The notes under the pieces were generated by a model. The model was not told where the DNA came from, made no database searches, and saw nothing but the letters and a program-made list of their open reading frames with translations. A DNA stretch of 64,000 nt from assembly GCA_014360905.1 (NCBI GenBank), contig JACIWW010000001.1, positions 82,692 to 146,691 on the forward strand, given 5' to 3'. Below, in pieces: positions 7,582 through 15,191 of the stretch; position 1 is the stretch's first letter, and every line of letters starts with the position of its first letter. The position numbers and the translations under genes are program-made. The stretch comes from Chloroflexota bacterium. GTDB taxonomy: Bacteria; Chloroflexota; Anaerolineae; UBA2200.

Positions 7582-8142
7582 ATGAGTCAAAATGATGTGC
7601 TATTACATAACTTCAAAATTACCCACGTCCTGGACTGCATCGCTGACCCCACCAAGAACCGCATCATTGCCGAGTTTTCGGACAATGTTGCCGCCGTTTT
7701 CCCGTACCTGAATGCCATCATCCCGAACTTGATGTACAACCCTGCGGCACAAATCATCACCATCAAGAGGGAATGGCGCATTCTCACCTTCTATCCTCAC
7801 GTGGCAGTCATGGCCAAAATAGACGGTATTGAGGACGCTATCGCTCAATTGACCTGGTTCCAGGGGCTATGCAATGACACTTGGCGCCGGCGAGGGGAGA
7901 TCGCGCCTTGCTACGAGGCACGCAAGCTATTGGGGTCGTTGGACGTGTACCCATTGCTGCCGCGCCTCAATTGCAAAGCCTGTGGTGAAGCTACTTGCAT
8001 GGCTTTCGCTTTCGAGCTATTGTGGGGTGGGCGCCACCTCTCGGAATGCCCTCACTTATCAGACTCAGAACATGCGGAGGCAGGGCAACGACTGGCCCAA
8101 TTGCTGGGAATTGGCAAAGAGCTGCAGAAACCAAATAGATAG
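7582..8142 (+). CDS. 4Fe-4S domain protein (FeS/PF04060-like)
   Basis: About 186 aa. The C-terminal region L-N-C-K-A-C-G-E-A-T-C ... S-E-C-P-H-L gives the C-x2-C-x4-C-x16-C pattern of the FeS domain found in corrinoid iron-sulfur proteins, RnfB and related carriers. The N-terminal 120 residues are an uncharacterised alpha/beta domain (K-I-T-H-V-L-D-C-I-A-D-P). It probably binds a [4Fe-4S] cluster. The ATG at 7582 is taken because similarity-like coding begins there; the upstream part of the longer ORF overlaps the small selenoprotein. No strong ribosome binding site is visible, which fits translational coupling across the 17-nt gap. Confidence 0.75.
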   Translation: MSQNDVLLHNFKITHVLDCIADPTKNRIIAEFSDNVAAVFPYLNAIIPNLMYNPAAQIITIKREWRILTFYPHVAVMAKIDGIEDAIAQLTWFQGLCNDTWRRRGEIAPCYEARKLLGSLDVYPLLPRLNCKACGEATCMAFAFELLWGGRHLSECPHLSDSEHAEAGQRLAQLLGIGKELQKPNR

Positions 8143-8187
8143 CCATTGCACAGTATGACTGGATTTGACAGCATGATTAGAATAAAA

Positions 8188-8212
8188 TAAGGCAAAATGG
8201 TGTTTTGCCTTA
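8188..8212. terminator. 10-bp perfect inverted repeat
   Basis: TAAGGCAAAA (8188-8197) pairs with TTTTGCCTTA (8203-8212) around TGGTG. It lies 45 nt past the FeS-domain gene and 29 nt before the FmdB gene. It is A/T-rich and could terminate in either direction or insulate the two genes. Confidence 0.5.
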
Positions 8213-8241
8213 CTTCCACCAAATCGTTAAGGAAGTACAGA

Positions 8242-8454
8242 ATGCCAACCTATGAGTTTGAATGTGGTGATTGTGGCGAGCGCTTCGAAATCCGCGCCTC
8301 ATTTCGGGAGAAAGAGAAGGACTTGAGCCCCAAATGTCCGCGCTGCGGCAGCGACAACACCGGCCAAGTCTTCGGCGACTTGGTCTTCTTTGCCAAATCA
8401 GGTGAGGTAGCTTTTACCAAACCGTCAGGCGGCAGTTGTTGCTCGGCACGCTGA
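8242..8454 (+). CDS. FmdB family zinc-ribbon protein
   Basis: A 70-aa protein starting M-P-T-Y-E-F-E-C, the hallmark of the FmdB regulatory family. Two cysteine pairs, C-G-D-C-G near residue 8 and C-P-R-C-G near residue 33, form a zinc ribbon. The C-terminus ends S-C-C-S-A-R. FmdB proteins are widespread putative regulators or zinc-binding factors without a firm biochemical role. AGGAAG precedes the ATG at 8242, which is preferred over an upstream start at 8197. Confidence 0.85.
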   Translation: MPTYEFECGDCGERFEIRASFREKEKDLSPKCPRCGSDNTGQVFGDLVFFAKSGEVAFTKPSGGSCCSAR

Positions 8455-8557
8455 AGCAGGAGGTGCGCTAATGCCCGGAAGAGGCCCAACTATGTGGCGC
8501 ATGGCTAGTTGCTGCGGTGACAACCAAGCGTTCCAAATGCATATTGAGGAGAAAAAC

Positions 8558-8830
8558 ATGATAACTGAACAAATGATTCTAGAAGCATTACGGCCAGTTG
8601 TGGACCCGGAGATCGGCATGAGCGTGGTAGACCTGGGCATGATCCGCGAGATTGTGCTGGACAAGGAGGGAAAGGTAGAGATCAAGATGGTTTTAACCAC
8701 GCCCTTCTGCCCTCTTGCCAGTATGCTCACGGCACAGGTGGAGCAAGCTACAGCCGCTGTGCCGGGGGTGAAAGAAGCTAAAGTAACACTGTTGGATGAG
8801 CCTTGGAATCCGGCATGGATGAAACACTGA
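8558..8830 (+). CDS. MIP18/SufT-type metal-sulfur cluster assembly protein
   Basis: About 90 aa from ATG 8558, matching the compact DUF59/MIP18 family: V-D-P-E-I-G-M-S-V-V-D-L-G-M-I near the N-terminus and T-T-P-F-C-P-L-A-S-M with the conserved cysteine. These proteins help mature Fe-S proteins. GAGGAG at 8546-8551 supports this start. The frame is also open from an ATG at 8471 with its own AGGAGG at 8458-8463, which would add a 29-residue leader containing C-C. Both starts look usable, so two isoforms are possible. Confidence 0.85.
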   Translation: MITEQMILEALRPVVDPEIGMSVVDLGMIREIVLDKEGKVEIKMVLTTPFCPLASMLTAQVEQATAAVPGVKEAKVTLLDEPWNPAWMKH

Positions 8831-8918
8831 GAGCATCTCGGCACAAATCGAGGCGACAAGCTGTGCAAAGGATATCCCGAACGGATTGGCAGTCGAGGTG
8901 AGGGAAAGGAGAGCGAGA

Positions 8919-9323
8919 ATGACCAATCAACCACGTAACGAAGGGGTGATAACCGCCGCTGCCGTAGCTAAAGAGGCAAAAGAGTTCCGCGACTTTACCA
9001 ATGCCCTGATGTACACGCCTGAGTATAGAGCCTTTGACCTGGCCCGCCAACAACTGCGCCAGGATGCGGTGGCCCTCCGGGCAATACAGGATTTCCAAGA
9101 GAAGCAACAATATCTGCAAATGATGCAAATGTGGGGTACAATCAGCCAAAACGACCAGGATGAACTGCAGCGTCTGTACGAGAGCATGATGCAGATACCC
9201 GCTGTGCAGGATTATGTTCATTGCCAGGAAGAGTTGGCGAAAATGTTTCGCCAAGTCGCACGGCTCATTAGTGAATGCATCGGCACAGAATTCCCACCCC
9301 AGCAGTCAAGCTGCTGCGGATGA
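8919..9323 (+). CDS. YlbF/YmcA family protein with Cys-Cys tail
   Basis: About 134 aa, almost wholly helical, with the V-A-K-E-A-K-E-F-R ... Y-R-A-F-D-L-A-R-Q pattern of the YlbF/YmcA family (PF06133). In Bacillus such proteins form a complex that can carry Fe-S clusters and modulates RNase Y and phosphorelay. The extreme C-terminus S-S-C-C-G offers cluster or metal ligands. AAAGGAG precedes ATG 8919. A second family member follows after 13 nt, so the pair probably forms a hetero-oligomer. Confidence 0.75.
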   Translation: MTNQPRNEGVITAAAVAKEAKEFRDFTNALMYTPEYRAFDLARQQLRQDAVALRAIQDFQEKQQYLQMMQMWGTISQNDQDELQRLYESMMQIPAVQDYVHCQEELAKMFRQVARLISECIGTEFPPQQSSCCG

Positions 9324-9336
9324 CAGGAGATAGAGC

Positions 9337-9714
9337 ATGCTAGATGCAAACTTAGAAAAGACCGTGAGAGAATTCGCAGCCTGGCTAGTGCAAACACCTC
9401 CATTAGCAGAACTACGCAAAGCGCAAGGGCAGCTGGAGGCCGATGCTGAAGCTCAGCGCCTGCTGACAGAATGGGACCGGAAGCAACAAGAACTGCTACA
9501 GCGACAGCGGGATGGCCAGGCTATTTCGATGGCCGAAATAACGCCTCTGCGCCAAGTGCAAAATCGAATTCGCGCTCATCCCATGGTCATCACCTATAGC
9601 GAGATGCGCAAGCAGGCACAATCCTATCTGACCGATCTCTGTGCAGAAATCAGTGAAGTGCTACGAGTGGATTGGGAGACCTTGAGCCGAGCAATCGGTG
9701 AGGAAACGCCCTAG
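9337..9714 (+). CDS. YlbF family protein
   Basis: A 125-aa helical protein, second of a tandem YlbF pair: L-A-E-L-R-K-A-Q-G-Q-L-E-A-D followed by long heptad-like helices. It has one cysteine (D-L-C-A-E-I) and lacks the Cys-Cys tail of its neighbour. It is likely a partner subunit; a regulatory or Fe-S scaffold role is inferred only from the family. A ribosome binding site (AGGAGA) lies before ATG 9337. Confidence 0.75.
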   Translation: MLDANLEKTVREFAAWLVQTPPLAELRKAQGQLEADAEAQRLLTEWDRKQQELLQRQRDGQAISMAEITPLRQVQNRIRAHPMVITYSEMRKQAQSYLTDLCAEISEVLRVDWETLSRAIGEETP

Positions 9715-9755
9715 TTCTGCAATGCAGAGGAGGAGAGAGCAATGCATGACATGAA

Positions 9756-10049
9756 ATGAAGATCAAAGCCAGTGGGCACATCTTGGAGCGGAATGTCCTG
9801 GGACAGCTTTACGATGCACTAGAGGGCAAGGATTGCGATATAACCGACATCGAAATCTTTGCTCCCACGCTTAAAGGTGGCTGGAGGGAGCAGTGCTCTT
9901 CGGTGATCATCTTCAAATTAATGCCTGAAATACAGGCTATAGACAAAACAGGCGTAGAAGACTGCTACGGTCTCATCCTGGACATCTTTCGGCAGCAAGG
10001 CTGTCGGCTGATTTATCGCAAAGAGATTGCTTCTGGCCTACAGGCTTAA
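9756..10049 (+). CDS. Conserved-looking hypothetical protein
   Basis: A 97-aa alpha/beta protein with three cysteines (D-C-D, E-D-C-Y, Q-G-C-R), no transmembrane segment and no family I recognise. Its ATG overlaps the TGA of a five-codon ORF (ATG 9742, M-H-D-M-K) that has a GAGGAGGAG site at good spacing, so translation may be coupled through that leader. It ends the plus-strand redox block. Confidence 0.6.
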   Translation: MKIKASGHILERNVLGQLYDALEGKDCDITDIEIFAPTLKGGWREQCSSVIIFKLMPEIQAIDKTGVEDCYGLILDIFRQQGCRLIYRKEIASGLQA

Positions 10050-10082
10050 GGAACTTACGACAATCCCGTGTAACCAGAACAG

Positions 10083-10199
10083 CCTTGTGTCACCGTGAGC
10101 GCAGCGTAGAGCCTGCCCTGAGGTCACCCAAATGGTCTTGTGCGCCTTGGACGGAATTCGTTCCAGTGACGCGCAGGTTCTTACTGCGTTCAGAATGAC
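10083..10199. repeat. Dispersed repeat copy (TTGTGTCA ... CAGAATGAC type)
   Basis: This non-coding stretch begins CCTTGTGTCA, has an internal CTTGGAC and ends GCGTTCAGAATGAC. The same order of elements recurs at 62254-62350 and 62382-62480. It fills most of the gap between 10050 and 10274. The ends are roughly complementary (TCA..GAG / CTC..TGA), as in small non-autonomous elements. Confidence 0.6.
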
Positions 10200-10274
10200 T
10201 GGGAGGGATCCATATCGAGCATTGCTAAGCCAGCAACGGCTGTTGACTGGCCAGAACGCTGAGGAAAGGGGAAA

Positions 10275-11042
10275 ATGAAGGAAATCTTGCGAGCCTTGCA
10301 GCAAAGCTTGGAAAGCAGCGAACCCGTGGCTGTGGCGACTGTCGTCGAAGTAAAAGGCGCCTCTCCCGCCCAGGTGGGTTTTAAATTGCTGGTGCGATCT
10401 GATGGCAGCATGGTGGGCAACATCGGCGGTGGCACGCTAGAGAAACGCGTCCGCGAGGAAACATTAAATGCCTTGCGGGAGGGGAAATCGCGCCTAGTTC
10501 ATTATACACTACGTGAGGCAGGGCCTGACGCGGTGGGCATGCTCTGCGGCGGCGAAGCTACAGTATTTATCGAAGTGTATCAGCCAGCCCCTATCCTGTT
10601 GATCGTGGGTGGCGGGCACATTGGCCAGCCTCTGGCCGAGATGGCGCGTCTCGTTGGCTTCAACGTGCAAGTGGTGGATGTCCGCACGGAACGCGCCACC
10701 GTGCCCCAGTTTGATCCGGCCTCCGTTACCCCCTGGACGTACGTGGTGCTGATCACCGAAGACCACATCACCGACGAGCAGGCCCTGCGTCAGGTGCTCC
10801 ATACGCCAGCGGCTTACATTGGCATGATCGGCAGCTTGCGCAAGGTGGGCACCATCTTTAAGCACCTGCGTGCTGAAGGCATCCCCGAAGAGCAGTTGAC
10901 CCAGGTGCATGCGCCAATTGGGTTGGATCTGGGTGGCCGCAGTCCAGCCGAAATCGCCTTGGCCATCCTGGCTGAGATCGTGCAGGTACGCTATGGCGGA
11001 AGCGGAAAGCCCCGTGCGCTGCTGATGAAAGAGAGCGACTAA
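10275..11042 (+). CDS. xdhC: XdhC family molybdenum cofactor insertion/maturation factor
   Basis: A 255-aa protein with the XdhC/CoxI pattern: N-terminal V-E-V-K-G-A-S-P and N-I-G-G-G-T-L-E, then a Rossmann-like C-terminal domain with I-V-G-G-G-H-I-G-Q-P-L and P-I-G-L-D-L-G-G-R-S-P-A-E-I-A. XdhC binds the molybdenum cofactor, helps its sulfuration and inserts it into xanthine dehydrogenase-type enzymes. The likely client is the molybdopterin subunit at 15192. A GGAAAGGGG region precedes ATG 10275. Confidence 0.9.
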   Translation: MKEILRALQQSLESSEPVAVATVVEVKGASPAQVGFKLLVRSDGSMVGNIGGGTLEKRVREETLNALREGKSRLVHYTLREAGPDAVGMLCGGEATVFIEVYQPAPILLIVGGGHIGQPLAEMARLVGFNVQVVDVRTERATVPQFDPASVTPWTYVVLITEDHITDEQALRQVLHTPAAYIGMIGSLRKVGTIFKHLRAEGIPEEQLTQVHAPIGLDLGGRSPAEIALAILAEIVQVRYGGSGKPRALLMKESD

Positions 11043-11104
11043 TGTATAGCTAGCTAAGCCTTACCGCACACGAAGCACGGTTCATTATAGACAAAAGCGC
11101 CAAT

Positions 11105-11148
11105 TTGACTAATAGGCTATTATTGTGTATAATATATATGCATTATAC
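11105..11148 (+). promoter_or_regulatory. Consensus sigma-70 promoter with overlapping inverted repeat
   Basis: TTGACT (11105-11110), 17-nt spacer, TATAAT (11128-11133). GTATAAT (11127-11133) and ATTATAC (11142-11148) form an inverted repeat over the -10 box, a likely repressor operator. A second hairpin, AAAGAT-TATT-ATCTTT, lies downstream. It drives the reductase pseudogene. Confidence 0.75.
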
Positions 11149-11229
11149 ATATAAAAGATTATTATCTTTATGTAATAATCAAGCGAGTCTTCGCAATACC
11201 ATGAGGTAACAACATAGAGGTCAACACAG

Positions 11230-13002
11230 ATGAGCGCCCTGCTCTCGAAACTATTCGAACCTGGCCCCATCGGGAAGATGGAGCTGAAAAATCGCATCAT
11301 TATGGCGTCGATTTCCACTAACTTGACAGGAGCAGATGGGGAAATTACTGAAGAGCTGATTGCACACTATGCCGAAAGGGCTGAGGGTGGAGTAGGGCTA
11401 GTCACTGTGGAAAACGTCTGTATTGATTACCCTCTCGGCAGACACGGAGCCGCGCAACCACGCATAGACGAGGATCGTTTCATTTCGAGCCTGCAGCGAT
11501 TGGCAGATGCAGTCCACGAGTCCGGCGCGCTAACCGCCGTGGAACTAACACATCCTGGAATGAGCGCTGATTTACGCTTTACTGAAGGGAAAAGTCCAGT
11601 TGCTCCATCGGCTGTGCCAAGGCCCAAGGATGGCCTCTGCCCTAGAGCACTCAGCCAGAAAGAGGTCATGGAGATAGCAAACAAATATATGCAGGCAGCG
11701 CGGCGGGCCTGGGAGGCGGGATTTGACGCCGTGGAGCTTCAGGCTTGTCACGGCTTGCTCATCAATCAATTCCTTTCCCCTCTTAGCAACAAGCGCCAAG
11801 ATGAATACGGTGGTAGCAAGGAGAATCGCCTGCGTTTCCTGCTCGAAATCCTTGTGGGCATCAAGTCCCATCTCGGCTTCGATTTTTCCGGTCATGGTAC
11901 GCCTGGTAGCTGAGGACTTGCTGAAAGGCGGGCTTACTTTGGAAGATGCGGCTTGGTTCGCGCAACGTCTCCAGGAAGCAGGTGCGGATGCCATTCACCC
12001 CGATTTTGGGTTGGGGGGCAAGGAGAAGCGCTTGGAACCAATGCCTTATCCCCAAGCCTGGAGGGTATACCTGGCGGAAAGAATCAAGCATGCGGTCAGC
12101 ATCCCGGTGATAGCCGTGGGAGTCATTCGTGAGCCACACATGGCTGAGGAGATTCTCGAGACAGGAAAGGCAGATTTTGTCACCCTCGGCCGAGCGTTAA
12201 TCGCCGATGCGGAATGGCCTAACAAGGCACTAGCCAGCGAAGAGTATCAGAAAGTGCATTGGCTGCAACGAGTGCGTGGTTGCCAGGCATGTCGAGGATG
12301 CACCTTTGCGTTGCTCGGTGAACCCCGCTGTAGGCAAGAGCAAGGATGTTTCACAAATAAGCCCTGCAAAGGTCAAGAGAAAAGTAGTGGTGATCAGCGG
12401 TGGCCCGGCGGGGATGGAAGCGGCACGAGTGGCAGCCTTGCGTGGACATCAGGTGACTCTTTACGAGAAGAAAGAGCATCTCGGTGGTGCTCTCAATATC
12501 GCCTCCGTGCCACCTGGAAAGGAGAAGCTCAATTGGGTAACGGAATACTACGCATATGAACTCTCCCGGCTAGGAGTAGCAATATACCTGGGGAAGATGG
12601 CAGATGCACAAACAGTGCGAGACGGACAACCAGATGTGGTCATACTAGCCACTGGCTCCGAACCGGCTGTTCCAGATATCCCTGGTGTGGATGGACCGAA
12701 TGTACTAATAGCCCAAGAACTGCTCGCAAAGAGAATGTATTTCACAGGCCAGTGCAACATTGTGATTGGCGGAGGAATGCTAGGATTGGAGACCGCAGAA
12801 TACCTGGCTACCCAGGGCAATGTGGTCACCATCCTCAAGCGCTACAAGACTATCGCACGCAGCATCGAGCCGCTCTACGCTGAATACCTTCTACGGCAGC
12901 TTGGTGAAGCAAAAGATGATCTTCGCCGTGGTCGGGCTCTACTTCGATACCATCAGGATGAAGAATGAGCTGGAGAGGCTCCTGGCGAAGTTCGTATCTT
13001 GA
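11230..13002 (+). pseudogene. Old-yellow-enzyme / 2,4-dienoyl-CoA reductase-like flavoenzyme, frameshifted and 3'-deleted
   Basis: The pieces read as one gene in three frames. Frame 1 (11230-11882) is the FMN TIM barrel (N-R-I-I-M-A-S, A-C-H-G-L-L-I-N-Q-F-L). A run of five T at 11883-11887 shifts it so that frame 2 continues V-M-V-R-L to the Fe-S cysteines C-Q-A-C-R-G-C near 12290. A second shift near 12305 moves to frame 3 with R-C-S-V-N-P and the FAD/NAD domain (S-G-G-P-A-G-M-E-A-A, I-G-G-G-M-L-G-L-E). After about 12900 the expected ~100 C-terminal residues are missing; a possible tail (A-V-V-G-L) sits in another frame. Two indels could be assembly errors; the deletion argues for real decay. 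Confidence 0.75.
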
Positions 13003-13030
13003 GAGAATAAAGCAAAGTAGATCTTTCGAA

Positions 13031-13483
13031 ATGACAGAGGTAAAGCAAGAAGCACCCGTCAGGTTGCTGCCAGTTTGCGCCAAAGAGGCAGAGAACCTAG
13101 ACATCATTCTGGCTTGCGATGGAGCAGCCAGCGTGGGTCAGGTCGGCCATCAGGTGGCAGTTGAGTTGACAAACTCTAAGGAAGCGGCGCGTATGTGTTG
13201 CATCACTGCCGTCGCTGCCGACTCAAAGCCGCACGTAGACATCGCCAAGCGCGCTAGACGACTGATTGTCATCAATGGCTGTGGCAATCGCTGCGCCAGC
13301 AAGGTACTAGAAAGGTTAGAGATACCTTATGATTATGAGACAGTGATCGCCAAGGAGGGAATGGAGAAAGTGCCTACGTTGGACTTTGACATGGCTGATG
13401 TCGAGCGCATTGCCAAGAAAATCGCTGACGAAGCGCTAGAGCCACTGCCCTCTGAAGAAAAATCAGGAAAAGAAAAGGAGTAA
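13031..13483 (+). CDS. Putative zinc-binding DGC-domain protein
   Basis: About 150 aa. Motifs are L-A-C-D-G-A-A-S-V-G-Q-V-G, M-C-C-I-T-A-V-A-A and I-N-G-C-G-N-R-C-A, matching the cysteine-rich DGC family (PF08859-like), thought to bind zinc. The role is unknown. ATG 13031 is taken since upstream codons come from the decayed reductase. It probably forms a small unit with the NifX/NifB-like gene 10 nt downstream; this pairing is often seen near redox or metal genes. Confidence 0.75.
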   Translation: MTEVKQEAPVRLLPVCAKEAENLDIILACDGAASVGQVGHQVAVELTNSKEAARMCCITAVAADSKPHVDIAKRARRLIVINGCGNRCASKVLERLEIPYDYETVIAKEGMEKVPTLDFDMADVERIAKKIADEALEPLPSEEKSGKEKE

Positions 13484-13493
13484 TGGAAAGACT

Positions 13494-13901
13494 ATGAAGA
13501 TCGCTGCTGTATCTGAAGATGGAAAGATCATCAGTCAACATTTTGGACGTGCCCCGTTTTATGTCGTCGTCACGATCGAAGACAACAAAATCGTAGCACG
13601 TGAAATACGTGATAAAATGGGTCATGCGCAATTCGTTGGCGAACCACATGCCGAAGAGTCCCATGGGACTGACCCGCGCGGCCACGGCTTTGACGCTGGC
13701 GCGCAAAGTCGCCATGCCCGCATGGCAGCCGCCATTGCCGACTGCCAAGTGCTGTTGGCGCGGGGGATGGGTGCTGGCGCCTACGAGAGCATGGCCCAGG
13801 CTGGCATCCGCCCCATCATCACAGATATCGCTTCCATTGATGAGGCCGTGCAGGCTTATCTGAACGGTCGCTTGGTAGATCATACCGAGTGGCTACATTA
13901 A
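13494..13901 (+). CDS. NifX/NifB-type dinitrogenase iron-molybdenum cofactor domain protein
   Basis: A 135-aa protein opening M-K-I-A-A-V-S-E-D-G-K-I-I-S-Q-H-F-G-R-A, the signature of the Fe-Mo-co biosynthesis/NafY-like fold. The middle is His-rich (H-A-E-E-S-H-G-T, R-H-A-R) and L-L-A-R-G-M-G follows. Stand-alone members bind Fe-S or metal cofactors outside nitrogen fixation; no nif genes are nearby. The last 13 bases overlap the remnant ABC ATPase, and the final residues (D-H-T-E-W-L-H) may derive from a deletion junction. Confidence 0.8.
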   Translation: MKIAAVSEDGKIISQHFGRAPFYVVVTIEDNKIVAREIRDKMGHAQFVGEPHAEESHGTDPRGHGFDAGAQSRHARMAAAIADCQVLLARGMGAGAYESMAQAGIRPIITDIASIDEAVQAYLNGRLVDHTEWLH

Positions 13902-14440
13902 GCCTTTCCGATGCCAGACTCTCGCGAGGTATGAAACGCGCATTGACCATCGCGGCTGCGCTAGCGCACCGCCCGCCGCTGCTCTTCCTAGATGAACCCA
14001 CAACTGGCTTGGACGTGATAAGCGCGCGAAATTCGCGGCGCATGATCGCTGCACTCCGCGATGAGGGAGTAACCGTCTTCTTGACCACGCACTATCTGGA
14101 AGAAGCCGAGCAATTGTGCGACCGTATTGCCATTATTGTCCAGGGGCGTATTGTTGCTCTAGATACTGTGGATGGCTTAAAGGCACTAGCTCAGAGCAAC
14201 GTGGTGGTGGAAGCGACTGTTGCCGACCCCAATGGGAACATCCGTACTATGCGCTTCTATGGCAAGGATGTGGTGGCCACCGTCCAATTGGCTTTGACGC
14301 AGAGTAAAGATCGGCATATCTTGGCAATCAGTACTGTCCGCCCGACACTAGAAGACGTCTTTGTCCAACTGACTGGTTTGAGTGCCGAAGTGATAGTGGT
14401 CGAAAAAGGAGGGAAAGGGCAAAGCAATGTGGCGGGATGA
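13889..14440 (+). pseudogene. ABC transporter ATPase, N-terminally truncated
   Basis: The 183-aa ORF begins at the signature loop (L-S-R-G-M-K-R-A-L near residue 11), followed by Walker B L-L-F-L-D-E-P-T-T-G-L-D and the switch His T-T-H-Y-L. The Walker A motif and about 120 N-terminal residues are absent. The start is a GTG inside the previous gene. It should not bind ATP on its own. The partner permease follows with a 14-nt overlap and is intact, so a deletion has removed the ATPase front end and fused the site to the 3' end of the NifX-like gene. Confidence 0.75.
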
Positions 14441-15158
14441 TTTGCGTTGTATGTTCTACATCGCCCTGAAAGATCTGGAGGCTTATTACTTCAAGCCTCC
14501 CAACATCAGTTGGGGCATTCTTTTCCCCTTTGCCTTTGTCCTGGCTTTTGCCATCCGCAACCCGAACGATGTGCATACGCTAATGCCAGGGCTTCTAGGA
14601 TTGACCTTGCTGTTCGGGACTAGTTCGATGGAAGCCATCGTTATTGTTTTCGAGCGGCGCATCGGTGCGTTAGAGCGGCTGTTGCTGGCGTCGATACGTT
14701 TGCCTGCATTGCTGGCAGGCAAACTACTGGGTGGAATGGCTTTTGGACTGACCGTAACGCTGGTAGTGCTGCTCATAGCGCTGCTAGTCTTTGGTACTGC
14801 CGGCATCAACTGGCTGCTGTTGTTCCTCGCCATGCTCTTCTCTGCGGCGGCTTTCCCTGCATTGGGCGCATTCGTATCAATAGCCGTGAAAGAGGTGTTC
14901 GAGGCACAAACCTTGGCAAACTTTATCCGTTTCCCGATGATGTTCCTTGGCGGCGTCTTCGTGCCCATCAATACACTACCCTTGCCCTTGCGGGTGATTG
15001 CTTGGCTCTTGCCGCTCACTTATGCGGTAGAGGTACTGCGCGCCGCATTGTCCGGAACCGCCTGGAGGGCCTGCGCTCTTGATTTGCTCATACTGGCATT
15101 GTTTGCTATGATTCTATTTAGCCTGGCCGTGCGCATCCTAGAGCGCTGGCTAGACTAG
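14427..15158 (+). CDS. ABC-2 type transporter permease
   Basis: A 243-aa integral membrane protein with about six helices and the ABC-2 arrangement, ending in a region (F-P-M-M-F-L-G-G-V-F-V-P-I, then L-P-L-T-Y-A-V-E-V-L-R) typical of drug or polysaccharide exporters of the YadH/NodJ type. Substrate unknown. It overlaps the truncated ATPase gene, so unless another ATPase serves it, the transporter is probably non-functional. Confidence 0.8.
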   Translation: MWRDDLRCMFYIALKDLEAYYFKPPNISWGILFPFAFVLAFAIRNPNDVHTLMPGLLGLTLLFGTSSMEAIVIVFERRIGALERLLLASIRLPALLAGKLLGGMAFGLTVTLVVLLIALLVFGTAGINWLLLFLAMLFSAAAFPALGAFVSIAVKEVFEAQTLANFIRFPMMFLGGVFVPINTLPLPLRVIAWLLPLTYAVEVLRAALSGTAWRACALDLLILALFAMILFSLAVRILERWLD

Positions 15159-15191
15159 AGCGCAGTGCCCACCCCGCAGAGAGGAGGAAAG

